Assembly: GCA_013400975.1 (NCBI GenBank)
Contig: WBMZ01005355.1
Span: forward strand, 124,001-188,000
Origin: Atrichornis clamosus
Taxonomy: Eukaryota; Chordata; Aves; Passeriformes; Menuridae
Reading direction: 5' to 3'
Length of the DNA: 64,000 bases
The notes beneath the pieces were generated by a model that had not been told where the DNA came from, made no database searches, and saw nothing but the letters and a program-made list of their open reading frames with translations. A program made the translations under genes and the position numbers. This document shows positions 1-13,100 of the stretch, piece after piece; position 1 is the stretch's first letter; each line of letters opens with the position of its first letter.

Positions 1-2849
1 ACAGGTTTTATTGCCACAGTAATAATATTTGTATCAAAAAAGTTCTTCTGAAGTAAATTTTGAGCCTGTCAACCAGCAAAATAAATTGTCCTCCAGGAAA
101 CAGCACAAGCCAGTTGAGCACAATCCAGTTAAATTATTAGTCAGTGCCAGACACGGTAGAAATCTTCCCCACAGAGTCATCTGGGCAGTCTCAAAGGTCA
201 CAGCAAACCTGTTTTTTGACATGCAACGTCAGATTCCCAGAGCTGGAGCTATACCAGCATAACCAGGGTTTTTTTGTTGGTTTTTTTTTTTTTAAGATTT
301 TCAAATTAACCCCTTTTCTTGAATTTCAAAAATAAATTAAAAAAAAAAAAAAGGCAAAATAAAGGTCCCCTGCCTTCTTTTTTTTAAACAATAACAAAAC
401 AGTTTCATTTGGAAGGCACTGAACTATTGTCCAGAGATTTTATATTACGCAACTGGTAGTCCTTTATCAGCAAACTAGTCCAGACCTATGACTAAGAGAA
501 GACAAAGAATTACAACAGGTTTGATCAAACGTGACATTTATCTGTGCAACTACCACCACTGAGCCACTTTTTTCACAGCCTAAATACAGATGCCATGAGT
601 CAGATTTTCTCTTCTCTTCCTTATTATTTTTTGTATGACACTGCATTATAGATATGAAAGAAAAAACACCTGAAGCCTCACCCAACCAATCCCTGGAAAA
701 AGAACAATTCCCGCGTGCCCCATAGATAAAATTCAAGCAGTTCTCATGATGGAGAGATATTAAAGTCCTAGAGCTGTTCGCTTTATTTTTCATATTAAAT
801 ATGACTGCTTCAGCTGGGTCCCAATGTCTGTGCTCATGATCCATGGGTGGGGAGAGAGGTTAATAAAGCACAGATTTCAAATTGTACGAGTGACTTTATC
901 CAATCACTTGGCTGATCATTTTTCCTCTGACTACAGCTCCTCTGTCAATGCATAAATCACTGTCTGATTTCTGCTCCAGATGCAGCCCAACCCCCTTTAC
1001 TGACTGGACATTTTGGCTTTTTCAGTCTCGCAGCGAGCAGGGGGTTTCAACCCCAACACTCACTATCAGCACAGATATGCTCACGTGTCTCTTAAAATTC
1101 GCAGCACTGTGGGACTCCTTTTTACTGGAAGTATATGGCGTATTTGAGAGGCCTAAGTTGAGAAGGGTTTAGAAAACAGCTTGTCTACAGAGCCAGTCGT
1201 GTGCAAATTTGATTTTACAGAGAATAAGCAATCCACTTTTTGTAAAAGCACTGACTCCCAACAAATACACAGAATAAAGTCAATACACCGCGTATTTAGT
1301 GAGACACATTTGTGCTCTACCTCCATCCTTCAGGACCAGCCACAAAACTCAGAACAGTTTCACATGCCTAGTGAGGAAATCTGAGCCAGAAGTTCAGGGA
1401 AAACTGCCTCATGCCGACTTGTTCCTGAGATTCACTCAAATTTCCCCTCCACCAAAAAATCACATATCATTAACTTCACACAATTAAAGAAAAATTCCTC
1501 TTCTGCCTGCCTCAAGATTGTGCTAAGCAACTATATTCAACCCAACAGAATAAAGTTCTCATGTCTGCCTAATCAAAAACATGGAGAATCAGATTAAAAC
1601 TTTTTAAAATCAAAGCTTTCTCTGTTAAATAAAGAAATGTTGAATACATGGACTGAAATAATGCCCAAAATATGAATGCTGAATGTTTCTGAACTAAGAT
1701 TATATGTTTAAAAACCTCCTCTCCAGAGAATAATATATACAATTATAACTGTCTTTACATAAACTCAGGTTGAGAAATGAACAAAGACAAAACCCGTGGG
1801 TGAAAAACACTTCAGGAAAGTATTAATTAGTCTAGTGCTAACAAATAAGAAACAAAAATCCTTACCCTAAAGCTTTCTATAATGCTCCTTGATAAAACAT
1901 GTAATTGTGTTCATATATTACCACTTTATTTATCATGTCCACAGCACCATGAAATGGAGAGCTTAGAATAACGAGTCAATCCCATTAAATGGTAATTTAT
2001 TTTGGAAGTGCAGGCTTAAATGGCAATATTGACTTGAAACACAACCCCTCAGTTCTGAGCGGGACATATCTGTATGGACTCACCGAATGCAATAGGATTG
2101 TTTGGGAAAAAATTATGACAAAGGAACAGGGAACAGAAAAAAGAGACAGTAAAATCAGAGCAGAAATTTCGAGATGTCACACTGATGGGAAGAGCAGGTT
2201 CTTTCCACCATTCCAGAGGGTATGTGAAACACATCCAGTGAATGTCCTGGGATTACTTATATATCTGTATCTATATCTGCTTTCCAACCCAAACCATTCT
2301 GTGATGTACCTGAGGATGCTGGATCAGACTGCAGCAATGATTATCCCAAACACAATAACAAGTTAAAAAAAACCCACCACCACACCCCTGATCTCTAAAA
2401 ACTAAGTTTTAACCAGTGGAAAAAGAAAATTTTTCAGTGAATTAATGGGTGCCACACAAATATGAAATCAGTACCCTGACAAGGAGGTACTCCCATTGTT
2501 GGGGCCTTTTGATTCCTGAAGCAGACATTTGCTTCCAGATCCCTGGGGTTTTGAATTATTTTTAAACTCTGAACAAAGAACACTTAGTACCACATACTTC
2601 CAGTTTCACAGCTGGGTTATTTTGAGGAGACAAAAAACTTATCAGAATATAATTTTTTTTATTTTGCAATATTTTAGCTTGAAGTTATTAATCTGTCCCT
2701 TGAGAATTCAGAACCTCCTAGAACACTCATTTTAAATATATGATATCTTTCAAAGATACCATCTTCTCACATAGCCTTGAAATAAATGCCTGAAATATTT
2801 CACTGTAATAACCCTCGTTAAGGAGGGGATTTGGTTTCTTCTTGATTAC
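1..2849. other. Unique AT-rich non-coding sequence
   Basis: No recognisable gene, RNA or transposon. The stretch has short T and A runs around 266-294 and 339-352 and several short open frames on both strands with no domain-like pattern. An open frame of 125 codons on the minus strand (467-844) and one of 125 codons on the plus strand (1989-2366) have no recognised motifs and look like chance. Likely intron or intergenic DNA. Confidence 0.6.
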
Positions 2850-2985
2850 AGAATCACAGAATACTCCGAGTTGGAAGGACCCACAAGGATCACTGAGTCC
2901 ATCTCTAAAGTGAATTGAATACAGGGACCAAACCCAAAACTTGGTGTTATTGGCACCAGGCTCCAGTCACTGAGAGAATGTCAGA
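2850..2985 (-). mobile_element. tRNA-Ile-headed SINE with CR1-type tail (TguSINE1-like)
   Basis: Read on the minus strand, the 5' part (about 2985 down to 2911) follows an isoleucine tRNA. It has a degraded A box around CTCAGTGACTGGAGC, then GGTGCCAATAACACCAAG matching the anticodon arm of tRNA-Ile(AAT), then GGTTTGGTCCC at the B box (consensus GGTTCGATCCC) and a degraded acceptor end. The 3' part (about 2910 to 2850) is a CR1-type tail with GGACTCAGTGATCC, GGGTCCTTCCAACTC and a terminal ATTCTGTGATTCTGT. A tRNA head joined to a LINE tail defines a SINE mobilised by that LINE. TguSINE1 in zebra finch has this architecture, recalled from the literature and not searched. The copy is diverged, the anticodon loop reads CCAATAA instead of CTAATAA, and it is not a working tRNA gene. 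The head boundary is approximate. Confidence 0.85.
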
Positions 2986-4277
2986 GACCAGAAACCTTAT
3001 CCTCCCAATCTCCAACTGGAAAATCTTATCCCCATAAACATTTCCTGAGGACGAGAAGCAAAGACCTTTTATTTTCACAGTGCTCTGTGAAGGCAAAGAG
3101 AGCTACAGAGAGCTCTGCAAAACAAGGGGTGTGGAACCAGCTGGAGGCCAGGAGAATGGGAATTCTGTATGATCCAGGCAGGACTCATTTTCTCTGTGTC
3201 TAATTACAAATGTGTGCAGTATCTGTGTGAAAAGGTGCTTATCCTGCAGGGGGGTGGAGGGATGTGCTGAATCTGGAGGACGGGGTGTCAGGCTGAGCCT
3301 CAGGGATTCCTCAGCACAAATCCAGACACAACCCCTGGCTCGTGGGGAAACGTCAGGAGAGCAGAGCAGGCAGGTGAACCAATTGGTGGGACGTGGTTTG
3401 GAGGATGCACTAAGTGTCCTGACACCACATGTGCAGTTTCCTTGCAAAATGAGCCCAAAAACTGGAAATAGGAGGCAGCAGCAAGAAGCATCCAGCAAAG
3501 CCTCACCAAAACCTGGGCTAATATTAACAGCCTGCTTTTGCATTTGCATTTGCTAATGATTCATTGCTGACTTCATGATTGTTTCTAAGTTCTTAATGAA
3601 TCCAAACTCAATTTACTCACAGTAACATCGAGCTTTAGTAAATTTACGTCTTACATATTTACAACGGAATTAAACTTTCCTCTTTATTGAAGGATGATGA
3701 ATTCTGTAGCTAAGTCTTCAACTTCAAATTGCTTAACAGATGCTCTGTCAGCCTTCCCTGAATCACCCAAATAGCCAGCAAAGATTATTGCTTGTCTTCT
3801 CTGCTGTTCTGCATCAAAAACAAACAAACATATTTTTTCTATTTTCTTTTTTTTTTTTTCAGAATAATTCAATTTCTTTTAAAAGGTCATTAAAATAAGT
3901 TTGAAAGAAAATTGTGGAATACTATTGTACAGTCTCAGCATCTCGGGATATAATCACAGAGGGTATTCTGGAAGCAACAAGTTTATGCGAGGTCAGGACA
4001 GTGAAAATCCCAAAGGAAAACCCAACACAGTAAAGCAGCACAGGGTACAAAGTTCTTTAGCCTCAACCATGCTGTTAAAAAAAGGTTTGCTTAAGACTGA
4101 CAGTTCTTTACATCTGATGAACAGTTATTTACAACAAATTAATCTGAAGAAGAAAACATTTTTCTGTCTTTTCCCTTTTTAACTTGCTCTCCTGCATGAA
4201 CTACGAATAATACAAGTAGCAGAATCTCAGGAAATGCATTCCTCTTAACAAGGCCTGGAGCCTGTGGCTGTGCTCAC
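2986..4277. other. Unique non-coding sequence
   Basis: Nothing recognised. A 148-codon minus-strand frame at 3103-3549 and a 114-codon plus-strand frame overlapping it sit in a slightly GC-richer patch and resemble no family I know. A T run lies at 3848-3860. Confidence 0.5.
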
Positions 4278-4473
4278 CAGCTCTCACTCTTCCAAGGAGA
4301 GCTGCAAAGGAGCTGTGAAGGCCATTAAAAGAAAATCTAAATGATCTGCCAAACGAAATGATTTTATCATCTGAAGGAAAGGTGGTCAATAGCTCAGAAC
4401 TTCTGCCCGTTAATGAAGACACTTTGGCAGCGTCATCTGCAGAGATTACTTCCAGCAAGAAATGAAACACCAT
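4278..4473 (-). other. Candidate exon B (speculative), minus strand
   Basis: On the minus strand a pyrimidine-rich acceptor (CCTTCTCTGTGTGTGCAG) is followed by a frame open for about 65 codons, starting MVFHFLLEVISADDAAKVSS. It reaches a good donor, CTG|GTGAGC; a second possible donor, AGA|GTGAGA, lies 10 bases earlier and would end the exon at 4288 in phase 0. The acceptor is in phase 0, matching the phase of candidate exon A, which lies 296 bases upstream on the same strand. The peptide is serine-rich in the middle and matches no domain I recognise. Splice-like pairs around short open frames arise by chance in a window this long, so this is a hypothesis only. Confidence 0.2.
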
Positions 4474-4769
4474 CTGCACACACAGAGAAGGAAAAAATAT
4501 GATTGTATTGAAGATGAGTTCCTGATCAGTGCTTCAATAGCAGGGGAGAGTCAGGGCTCAACAGGGTAACAAACAGCTAAATGATTGTGTTAAAAACTTA
4601 ACTAAACAGAGCAAACAAGCACAGAAATGAACTAAAATATAGATGCCCACTCAAGTGAAATCCCTTTAATCACTGCAGAAGAATCAGAAATCACAGTTCA
4701 TCTCACACAGAGAAGAAAAGAACATTTACATCTGACCGTCAAAGTCAGTGAAGGCAGGTCAGAACTTAC
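4474..4769 (-). other. Possible short intron between candidate exons A and B
   Basis: If exons A and B are real, this is a 296-base GT-AG intron beginning GTAAGT and ending GTGCAG on the minus strand. Intron phase would be 0 on both sides. It holds nothing else I can identify. Confidence 0.18.
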
Positions 4770-4931
4770 AAAGCCATCTGCAGTCCCCACACTGTACTGG
4801 TTTTCTCTCTTGCTATTTAACAAGAAGAGATGCCCAGAAATCACTGCAATAGCAATAAAGCTTAAGACACCACCCAAAGCACAGATGTAATGGAATAATT
4901 CAACACTATTAATTATCAATAGAACAGTTAC
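4770..4931 (-). other. Candidate exon A (speculative), membrane-spanning segment
   Basis: A 162-base (54-codon) open stretch on the minus strand lies between TTTCCTAG| and TTT|GTAAGT, a strong donor. The translation contains a hydrophobic run of about 20 residues (ICALGGVLSFIAIAVISGHL), then LFLLNSKRENQ, which would fit a transmembrane helix with a basic cytoplasmic flank. The acceptor has only a short pyrimidine tract, the weakest part of the model. Phase is 0 at both ends and joins candidate exon B in frame. I do not recognise the protein. AT-rich non-coding DNA readily yields hydrophobic open frames, so chance remains likely. Confidence 0.22.
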
Positions 4932-7900
4932 CTAGGAAATACTTCAGTACTTCAGGGTTTTTCACATCTGCACATGTTAGGCATTAAGAATGGAGCATCT
5001 GTCAAGTCATGATACATGAGCATCGTATCTGTTGGCCAAGTGAAATATTTTATGTGTAGAAAGAGCAGCTGTGCTTCTTTGTGGGCAACTGGTGCTTTAA
5101 TCCCACCTGCCCAAAGAGCTCTGAAAACTTCTGAGCATCAGAAGAGCACCAGCAGCAGAGATAATGATGTCACCACCTTTAACATGGGGAAACAATGCTA
5201 AAGTGACCCCCAAAGATGGGAAAAGGGCCAGGACAGAAACTCTGTGGGAGCCCCATGGAAAGGAGGGAACAAGAATACTAACAGCACTCAGGGAAAAAGC
5301 AAAGAAACAAACAAACCAAAAAAACCCAAACCAAAGCAAAGACCTAAAAGAAGAAAAGCTGAGAAGAAATACCCACTAAAGCAGGGTGTCAAAGACTCCC
5401 TTTCCACCTGATGTACCTTCACAGGTTTTACTGTTTACTTCAGTTTTAAATGGAAAGACGAACATTTTTGTTTCATTTTTGTGCAGATTGGCAATTTCTT
5501 TTCCTAACTTTTTTCCAAGCAGACAGCAAGTATTGTCTCAGGAGGTAACAAGTTATCTTGAAGGGACTGTACAGACTAATAAAACGCTTTGAAGAGTTTT
5601 AAGGAGGTCAATCTGTCCAATTTGTTTTAATTGAACTAGACACAGATGGTATATGATTTAGTTTAATTAGGCTGTAGATAAAGAACATTTCAACATAAGG
5701 CATCCCAGTCAAGGATAAATCACTAAATAAAAGCTTAAAAATATAGAAGGCCCAAACCTTTGCTGCATAACAGCAATTGGTGCAATATCTATCAAAGGAT
5801 CAAAAGGTTTGTCCCATTAGAAAGAATAAGGGAAAACTTCACAAGGCCGTGTATAAATGATGAGTAAATTGAGAAAATTGAAAAACACATTCTGAGAACA
5901 TTTATTTACTACAAAAGTAGTGCTGGTTCTTTCATTACAGGGACATAATACAATAAGGCACAGTAATCTATCACAAACTATAGTTACAGTAAAATAGATT
6001 ATTCTACCCATCCATTAAGGAGATCTAATTATGGAATATCATTAGAAAGGACATAATTCTTTTTTTCTTTGTTTTTTTTATTACTACCTATTTGTTTTCT
6101 CCCTTTATTGACAGACTTCACTTTTAAGTTATCATCTTTTAAGTCAGAATAACACCGACACTTTTAAAAACTGGCTGTACTCAGATGATTTTGCACAAGG
6201 CTGGGAATACTGGAGAAATCCAGTTAAATCTGGTTTTTTCTAGTCTGTGTTTTGATATTATTATTCTAGGAAGTTTTTTGAACCAACAGTTTCCTGCCAC
6301 GGGCCTTATTTACAGCTCTGCCTCTTTTTAATCACAATGAATAAAATATATATAAAAGCTGCAAAGCTTATTAAAAAAGAGATGGCACGACTGCATAACT
6401 CCGTATTTTAGGCAATATAGATGGTGATTGTGAGCACGTTTCCTCCAACAAACTGCAGCACGTGCCCAGCTCGTGGTGGTGACCATCTGCAGGTCACCAG
6501 CAGAGACCCCAGTGGTCACACACAGCTCTGCCAGAGACATCACCTTGGAGAAATTTCTCCTTGCCGTGGCTATTTGAGTCTCCTAAATCACAAGGGCTGC
6601 AGGAGGACACCCTAAACCCACGGCAGCATCTCAAATTCCATTTCCTACTGAAGGCACTATAAATTTTTAATCTGATTTTATAGGCATCATTCACCACCCT
6701 TTCCGCAGCAGTTCGTGCCATCAGCACCAAAGCCAAAGCTCTTTGTGCCTGGCAGTTTTTAGGAGATGCACTGAACACTTTTGTGTAAGCAACATTTTCC
6801 TAAGGGCTCTGGCCAGGATAGATGCAGCACAGTCTCCTAGGCATCTTTTTCGTTTTTATTGCAGTTGTAAATCTTACCTACTCTTTAATTTTATGTTAAA
6901 GAAATAGTTTAAATACCAACTTTGTAAATCAAGCACAGTTCATTAAGCACCAAAGACTCCCACTGACTCGGATGCAAATTTTGTACTAATGTTAGAAATG
7001 CTTGGAAACCCACTGTTTCCAAGACCTTTTCCTGAATTTCCCTTCACTGTCTGGATTTCCAAAGCTTTCAGTCCATTTTGCAGAACTCAGCTGCTGGCCC
7101 GTTCAATTCAGAGCAGCTCACATTTGTACTCAGCTTTCTCTTGACAAATAAGTGATTGCTTAAAACTGAAATGCTGAGCCACATCATTTGCAGTAATGCA
7201 GGTTTTTCCCACCCAGGCATTTGGGGAACTGCAATGCTTTTTAAATAAATACGCACCATAAATAATTTTAGATATATGGTGATGTTTATGCACAAATAGA
7301 CATGCAAGTGCATAAGAAATCCAGTGCAAACAGCACATATCTTGTATTTTAAACAGTGTAGAGCACCCTCACAAACTCCCACGTTAGGTGTTGATGATTT
7401 ATTAACCTAATTTTCAAAAGCCCCAAGTGCCTGCTTGCAGCTCCTGTTGACTCTGCTGGGGAACACAAACACTAATGAGCATGGAAAATGAACAATATCT
7501 GTGTGCACATGTCTGTGTGTGCACGGATGAGGAATTCCACATCCCCTTTGGAGCAGGGCAACTTTTGCCAAAAGGCCTTAATTAAAAAAAATAAATCTCG
7601 TATTACAGAGACCTTCATGTGTGACATTCTCAGAAGACAAAAAAAAATCCGCTACTTATGAAGGAGGAACTTGATTTTTAGGTGTGATCCTTTTGAACTC
7701 CAACTTCAGGGAATTCTTAATTTTTGCAAGTCTGTATTGATTAAGATGCATTGGTCTATTATTGCAGTGACTAATAACCCAAATTCTTGGAGTGCATCCC
7801 AAGAGTATTTGCAAAACAAGCAGAAATGAACCTGAGGGAATGGATACTGTGACAGGAGCAGAGCCACTGCAAAATGAAATGCAGCGCAAGGACAGCTCAA

Positions 7901-10008
7901 GTGAGGAAAAATAAAATGCCACTTTTTCCCTCATTTATTTTAGAACTCCTTGAAAATAAACTTTCGTTAGAGGAGCCATTTCTGGGCTATTATGTCACTG
8001 AAGTGGCTTGATTTAGATGTAGAACTCTCTCCCTGCGAGGAGCCTGGAGGAGTTCGGGGCTGTTCTGCTGCAGGAGCAGTCTCCTCATCCGACCCCGGGG
8101 CTTCACTGTTGCCAAACACAAAGCACCAGGAAACACTTTGATTTGATTTGAGCTTGTAAGATCAGTAAACAGCTGCACCTTCTCACAGAAGAGCAGAGGA
8201 TTAGTCGGGAATGGCAGAACAGAACATTTTCTACCCCTCTCTTCTATAATGCGCTTCCGGCAAATTTTTAGAAAGTAAATTTAAAATAGGTGTTTGTATT
8301 TCTCTTAATTTTACCTCTGTGTGGCATGTTTCTAAATAAAGCAAGTTAAATATAAACCAAAGTCTTTCATATTATTTATGGCGGATCCCCTTCGTGCAGG
8401 AATATTGAACAAAGTCTGTTGATTGCAGAGCTCTTTTTTGTTTTCATGAATGGTCCAATCATACTCTTGGCACATGAAGAGACAAGGAGCAGATGTGAAA
8501 CAAAACTCTGAGGAATTACACATTTCTCCTAAAAGTTTCAAGACTGCTTTCATTTCTATTGGTTTTATGGGTTTTTTTACTGTTCTTCTATCTTTTTTGG
8601 GTCTGCTTCCCGTAAAGCCAAAAAACCAGAGTATTTCGACTCCTATTCTATTTGATATTAAACCAGAGTATTGAGTTCTCTAAATGTCAAAATTGAGAAC
8701 TAAATTTCACTTGGTAGAGCAAGATCAACGTGACAAAACAAATAAACTTTGAGAAAAACCACAAAAATCAAAGTCTCTGGTCATTAAAATTCTTATTTGT
8801 CTCAATTAGAAAAGTAAAAAGCTTTTAAATATAGTTTAAAAACAAAAAAGGAGTGGCATTAATATGGGACCCTGAGGAATGGGACTTCAGGCTTCACATT
8901 TCACAAGACAACCTATCTACTCATAACTAGGTCAATCTGTAGGGACTAATACAGACCTTGATAAATAAAAGTGGCTTTTGACTAAGGAAGGGCTTCATAA
9001 AGCTATTTATAAGAAGAGATATCCAGGTCTTTTTCCTGTTGCGTGCTAGGAATGTAGGACACAAATGACCTTTAATTAAATGCAAATAATTTTCACAGAA
9101 AGGAAACAAAATTTTGGGATAATCCCAAATTTCAAATGATTCTAGGAGAAAAAAAAACCTAGAAAACTATTCTAGAAAAAAAAAAGTCTGTGACAAAGAA
9201 ACTAAGAACCTTCTCCATAAACATGACGTGTATTTATATATGGCCTATATAACATAGGATTTATATATATTCTTATGCCCGTCTGTTCCCAACTCCCTCA
9301 AACCTCATCACTGCAGTCAGGTTGATTTTTATCCTATTTTTGGACAAGGCACATCAGAATTTTTATAAATCCCTACTTATACAAATGCACCGAAAGGAAC
9401 CATTCTCTGGTGCTCACTGAAATCCCTGTTCAATCTATCATAATTTGCTCCTCATTCCAAGAAATCAGACTCTGCAGCTGCACCTGCCTGTGATTTTCCA
9501 GGCCACCTTTCCCACTGGAATGACCATAGCCCATCTGAAAGATGGAGGAAAAAGCTTTTTATTCGTTTTCACATGATTTCATCCAACGCAAGCACAAAGA
9601 AGAATATTGACCCCACGGATTGCCAGTATGTGGTTTACAATTCACATAATTGTAGTTAGACACCAATCCCAAAATTTAATGATGATAAAGCAATTAGGTG
9701 GGTAGGAGAAAGGACTATTTACAGACCAAAGATGGATCATTTCACATCTTATTATAACTTTTATATCAGAGAATGAAGACCTTAAGATTCAGAAAATGCT
9801 CTTTTAAGAGGGGTTTCATAGAAAGCATCTTAAAAGTTATAATGCTTCTAGTAAGTTTAGATTTGAGGTTTTCTTTTTTATAAACTCTTTTCATTAAAGT
9901 CCCTGAAGTTAATAGTTTGCTACTATTCTACTAGTCCTTCAGTGCCTATAGGGTCTAACCTAAATAGCTCCTAGAAAAAACAGGTTTCAAAAAACTCCAA
10001 GCTTTGGG
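4932..10008. other. Unique AT-rich non-coding sequence
   Basis: Five kilobases with no recognisable repeat or gene. Local AT-rich runs include the TATATA-containing stretch at 9231-9272. A GC-richer patch at 8030-8110 carries a few CpG. Short open frames on both strands lack family motifs. Confidence 0.55.
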
Positions 10009-10045
10009 TTTTTTCTTTTTTTTTCTTTTTTTTTTTTTTTTTTTT
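10009..10045. repeat. Poly-T tract
   Basis: A 37-base run of T interrupted by two C. Simple sequence; CR1-type elements do not use poly(A) tails, so this is not evidence of a minus-strand LINE insertion. Confidence 0.95.
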
Positions 10046-10160
10046 ACTTTTCTAAATAAAGAAACAAAAGTAGCCAAAGCTATGCAGACACTTCTTATAA
10101 CTATTTTTGTAGAGGCTTTTATCTCCTTTCTGGTCCGTTCTCTGCTGGTCTGATGCTCCT

Positions 10161-10174
10161 GTTGCCATGGAAAC
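10161..10174. promoter_or_regulatory. Candidate RFX X-box
   Basis: GTTGCCATGGAAAC is a near-perfect inverted repeat and matches the RFX-family X-box consensus GTTGCCATGGYAAC except for one position in the second half-site. RFX factors bind such sites in promoters and enhancers of ciliary and neural genes. No promoter or CpG island lies next to it, so it would be a distal element if used. A 14-base match could also be chance. Confidence 0.35.
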
Positions 10175-13100
10175 AGACCTGAAGGTGCTTTGTTACAGAT
10201 TACAATGGTTTTCCCAACACAGAAACATTTCTTTCAAGCCTCAGTTCAGCAGGTACCCTTCTCATGGGGACAAAAAGGAAAAGGAAGAAATCAATCTCTG
10301 ACTCTTCCATCTATTAAGTTCTCATTACCAGAATTTATGATATGCATTTGCCTTTAGTTTATGAGCTCAGCCAGTGATCGCTGGTACTTTAAGGACTGAG
10401 TTTTATTAATTAAACAGGTTGTGCTACAGTTAATTTATTGGGAAGGGAGCAGCAAAAAATCAAATTATGAAGGGAATCATGACTGGCATCGTGTTACTTC
10501 AACAGAAGCATCAGGATTTTTTTTTCCAGCACAGCTCATACACCATTGGTTTAAAATCTGTTTGCATCAAGTTTCATTAGGCTGCTATAAAAATCAGATC
10601 AATTATAAAATGAGGGAATATTTCATGCCAAGGGTAATACCTAATACAGGTTTTCCCTGAGATCACTGGATATTTCAAGACAAATCCCATCCTTCCCAAA
10701 GGCTGAGGAAAAATCTGTGAACTGTGGATCTCTTCAAAGTATTACCCCAATAATGGACAGTGAAAATTAACAAAACACAGAATCATGCCCAAGAATGAAA
10801 CTAAACTGCTCTTGTTCATGCAAAGCTTCCTGGACACTTCACCAGCAGCAGTTGGATAAAGGGAGCTCAGATGGAGAAGGATGGCAGCTGCTCTCTCCCC
10901 AGCCTCCCCTCCTTGCTTGTCCTCTCTCTTTCATCGCTCTGCTCCAGGGTCAAAACACCTGGATAAAAGGAATTTGCTCTCCCCTACAAGTACAAGTTGT
11001 TCTCTTCTCCCCACCCCCAGAGCTGCGTCACTGGAGTTGTGTGATTTACACCAAGGAGCTGAGGCTGCACCACTTCACCTCAGCAGGGATCAGCAAACTT
11101 CTCCCAGCACCCCGAGGACAGAGCCCCAACAATTCCCAGAGAGAGGAACACGCTCTGGTGGCACATTAGAATTACTTGTCGCATATGGGATCCACAGTGC
11201 TTTTCAAAATTAGCCCACTCCTTTTATTCCAAATTAAGATTGAATCTAATTTTGGTGCGAGAACTGCCACCTCAACAAACAGACAGTGCTAAAAACAAGC
11301 AGCATTCTGCAAGGCTCTCTCAGTGGTCTGTGCCTGTCTACGTCTCTTCTAGCTACTCAGTTCAGTGTGCCATAATCACTTTTTTATTTAAAACCGACAT
11401 GATTGTGGGGGTGGAACCTGATAGCAAAGCCTATGGTACATTTTACACATGATCTCTCATGTAACAAAACAGATTATTAGTAATTCTTCAGCATTCTTCC
11501 CCCCTCTAAGCCCAAATATCATCACATTTACTCACAGTTTAAAGATTGACACGACAAGACTTTTGCCAAGGGTAAATAGAAGCTGGCTAGGAAATGATTA
11601 AATCCAACCTAAATTGCACAACTCAATATACTCCTAACAATTGGAAAATATGTGCTGTCGGAATGATGCCAACTTCAATTTGAGGACTTCGAGTTTTCAT
11701 GGTGAAATCAGCACCCAGGAGTTGCTGCAGCTCCTGTAGTTACTGCCACCAAAACTCCACCCTATCGACAAGATTTCTTTTCACTGTTAGGGATAACTTA
11801 GCAGAGAGTTCTCATTTTATAGTGCCACTGCCTAATTGTTCTGCAGTTCTAACTTGTGAAAATCATGGATATTTTTAGATTCATCAATTATATACATTTC
11901 CTAACTCTCTCAGCAGAACTCTGCTCAGTGATTAAGTCTTACCAATGTTACACAGTGCACAGCAAACGTCCAGAAAGAAAAATATAAAGTCTAACTTTTA
12001 TAACACAGCTATTCAGCATTTGCGTTGCTCTGGAGCGGGGAAATAAAAACCAAAAAACCTATTCTTTATAAATAAAAAGCTTTCAAAAGCCAGGAGCTTT
12101 CAAAGCTCAGAGGCTGTAACAAAAAACTGAACTACACTCCTGGCATCTCGGGCACAAAGTCCACGGACGGAAAGATGCAGGGGCTGCAGAGGAAGATGTG
12201 AATACCTGTGCCTTTGGAGCCACACCAGCTGTGCAGGCAGCCACGCACCAGGGGCTTCCTCCCCGAGGGGTGCACACGGAGAGGATTCACGCGGCTCCTT
12301 TCAACAACACCGCAGTGAAAATTTTCCCGTGCGTCTTCCGCAGAGGGACACAGAGCCGGTTTGGAGATTGCGTTCCAGGGAAAAAGGAAAGGCTGGGAAT
12401 TACCAGTAGTTATAAAAGTTCATGAACCTGTTCCTTTTTAACTTAAGTCTGGTTTTACTGAGGATCATTCGCTGTAGCTAAAAGCCATTTCAGTTGCAAT
12501 AAAAGGAGCCTGCGCTTTAATTTAGGAATAGAGGGTACCAATGTTTCCTCAGGAGATGATTAATTCAAACACATTCCAGCACAAGAACTGCTTTCAAGTA
12601 ACCTGGGAAGCTGCTTTCAACTACTTAAAAGAAGGCATTTAGGTGAGCAGTGCCACGAGCAGCTCTGTACAGCCAGGGATGGGTAATTCCATGAACCTCC
12701 ATGACCATGAACCTCCTCCCAAATCTGGCTGCAAACGAGCTCAGTAAACACTCAGTATATACAGAGCCCTTTGGGGCAGGTTTCCTTCTTTAGTTTCTCT
12801 GTCTTCCGTTAAAAGGAACCTTACCTCAGGACTGGTTCTGTTCAAATTGAAATTTCATTGTCACTATACCCACACTTTGTAAGGAGCCCATTACACACAG
12901 CACCATTGAAAAAACAATAAAAAATTTAGAAAAAACATACAACTTTCCCCTACAATTAATTTTTAGAGCTTTGAGGTCAAAACCATAAGCACGAAACCTT
13001 TATTTCTCCATAAACTACTTTGGATACTCTGCAGAGATTCGAAAGTCAGGGTAACCACAGGAAACAAAATGCTTATTTTTGTGAGCAAAATATCCCTGCT

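Noticed and set aside
2911..2985. Functional tRNA-Ile gene
   Set aside because: A and B boxes, anticodon loop and acceptor stem are all mutated, and the sequence continues into a CR1 tail, so it is a SINE head.
12236..12270. CTCF site around CACCAGGGGCTTCC
   Set aside because: Only part of the core consensus matches and the flanking positions do not fit.
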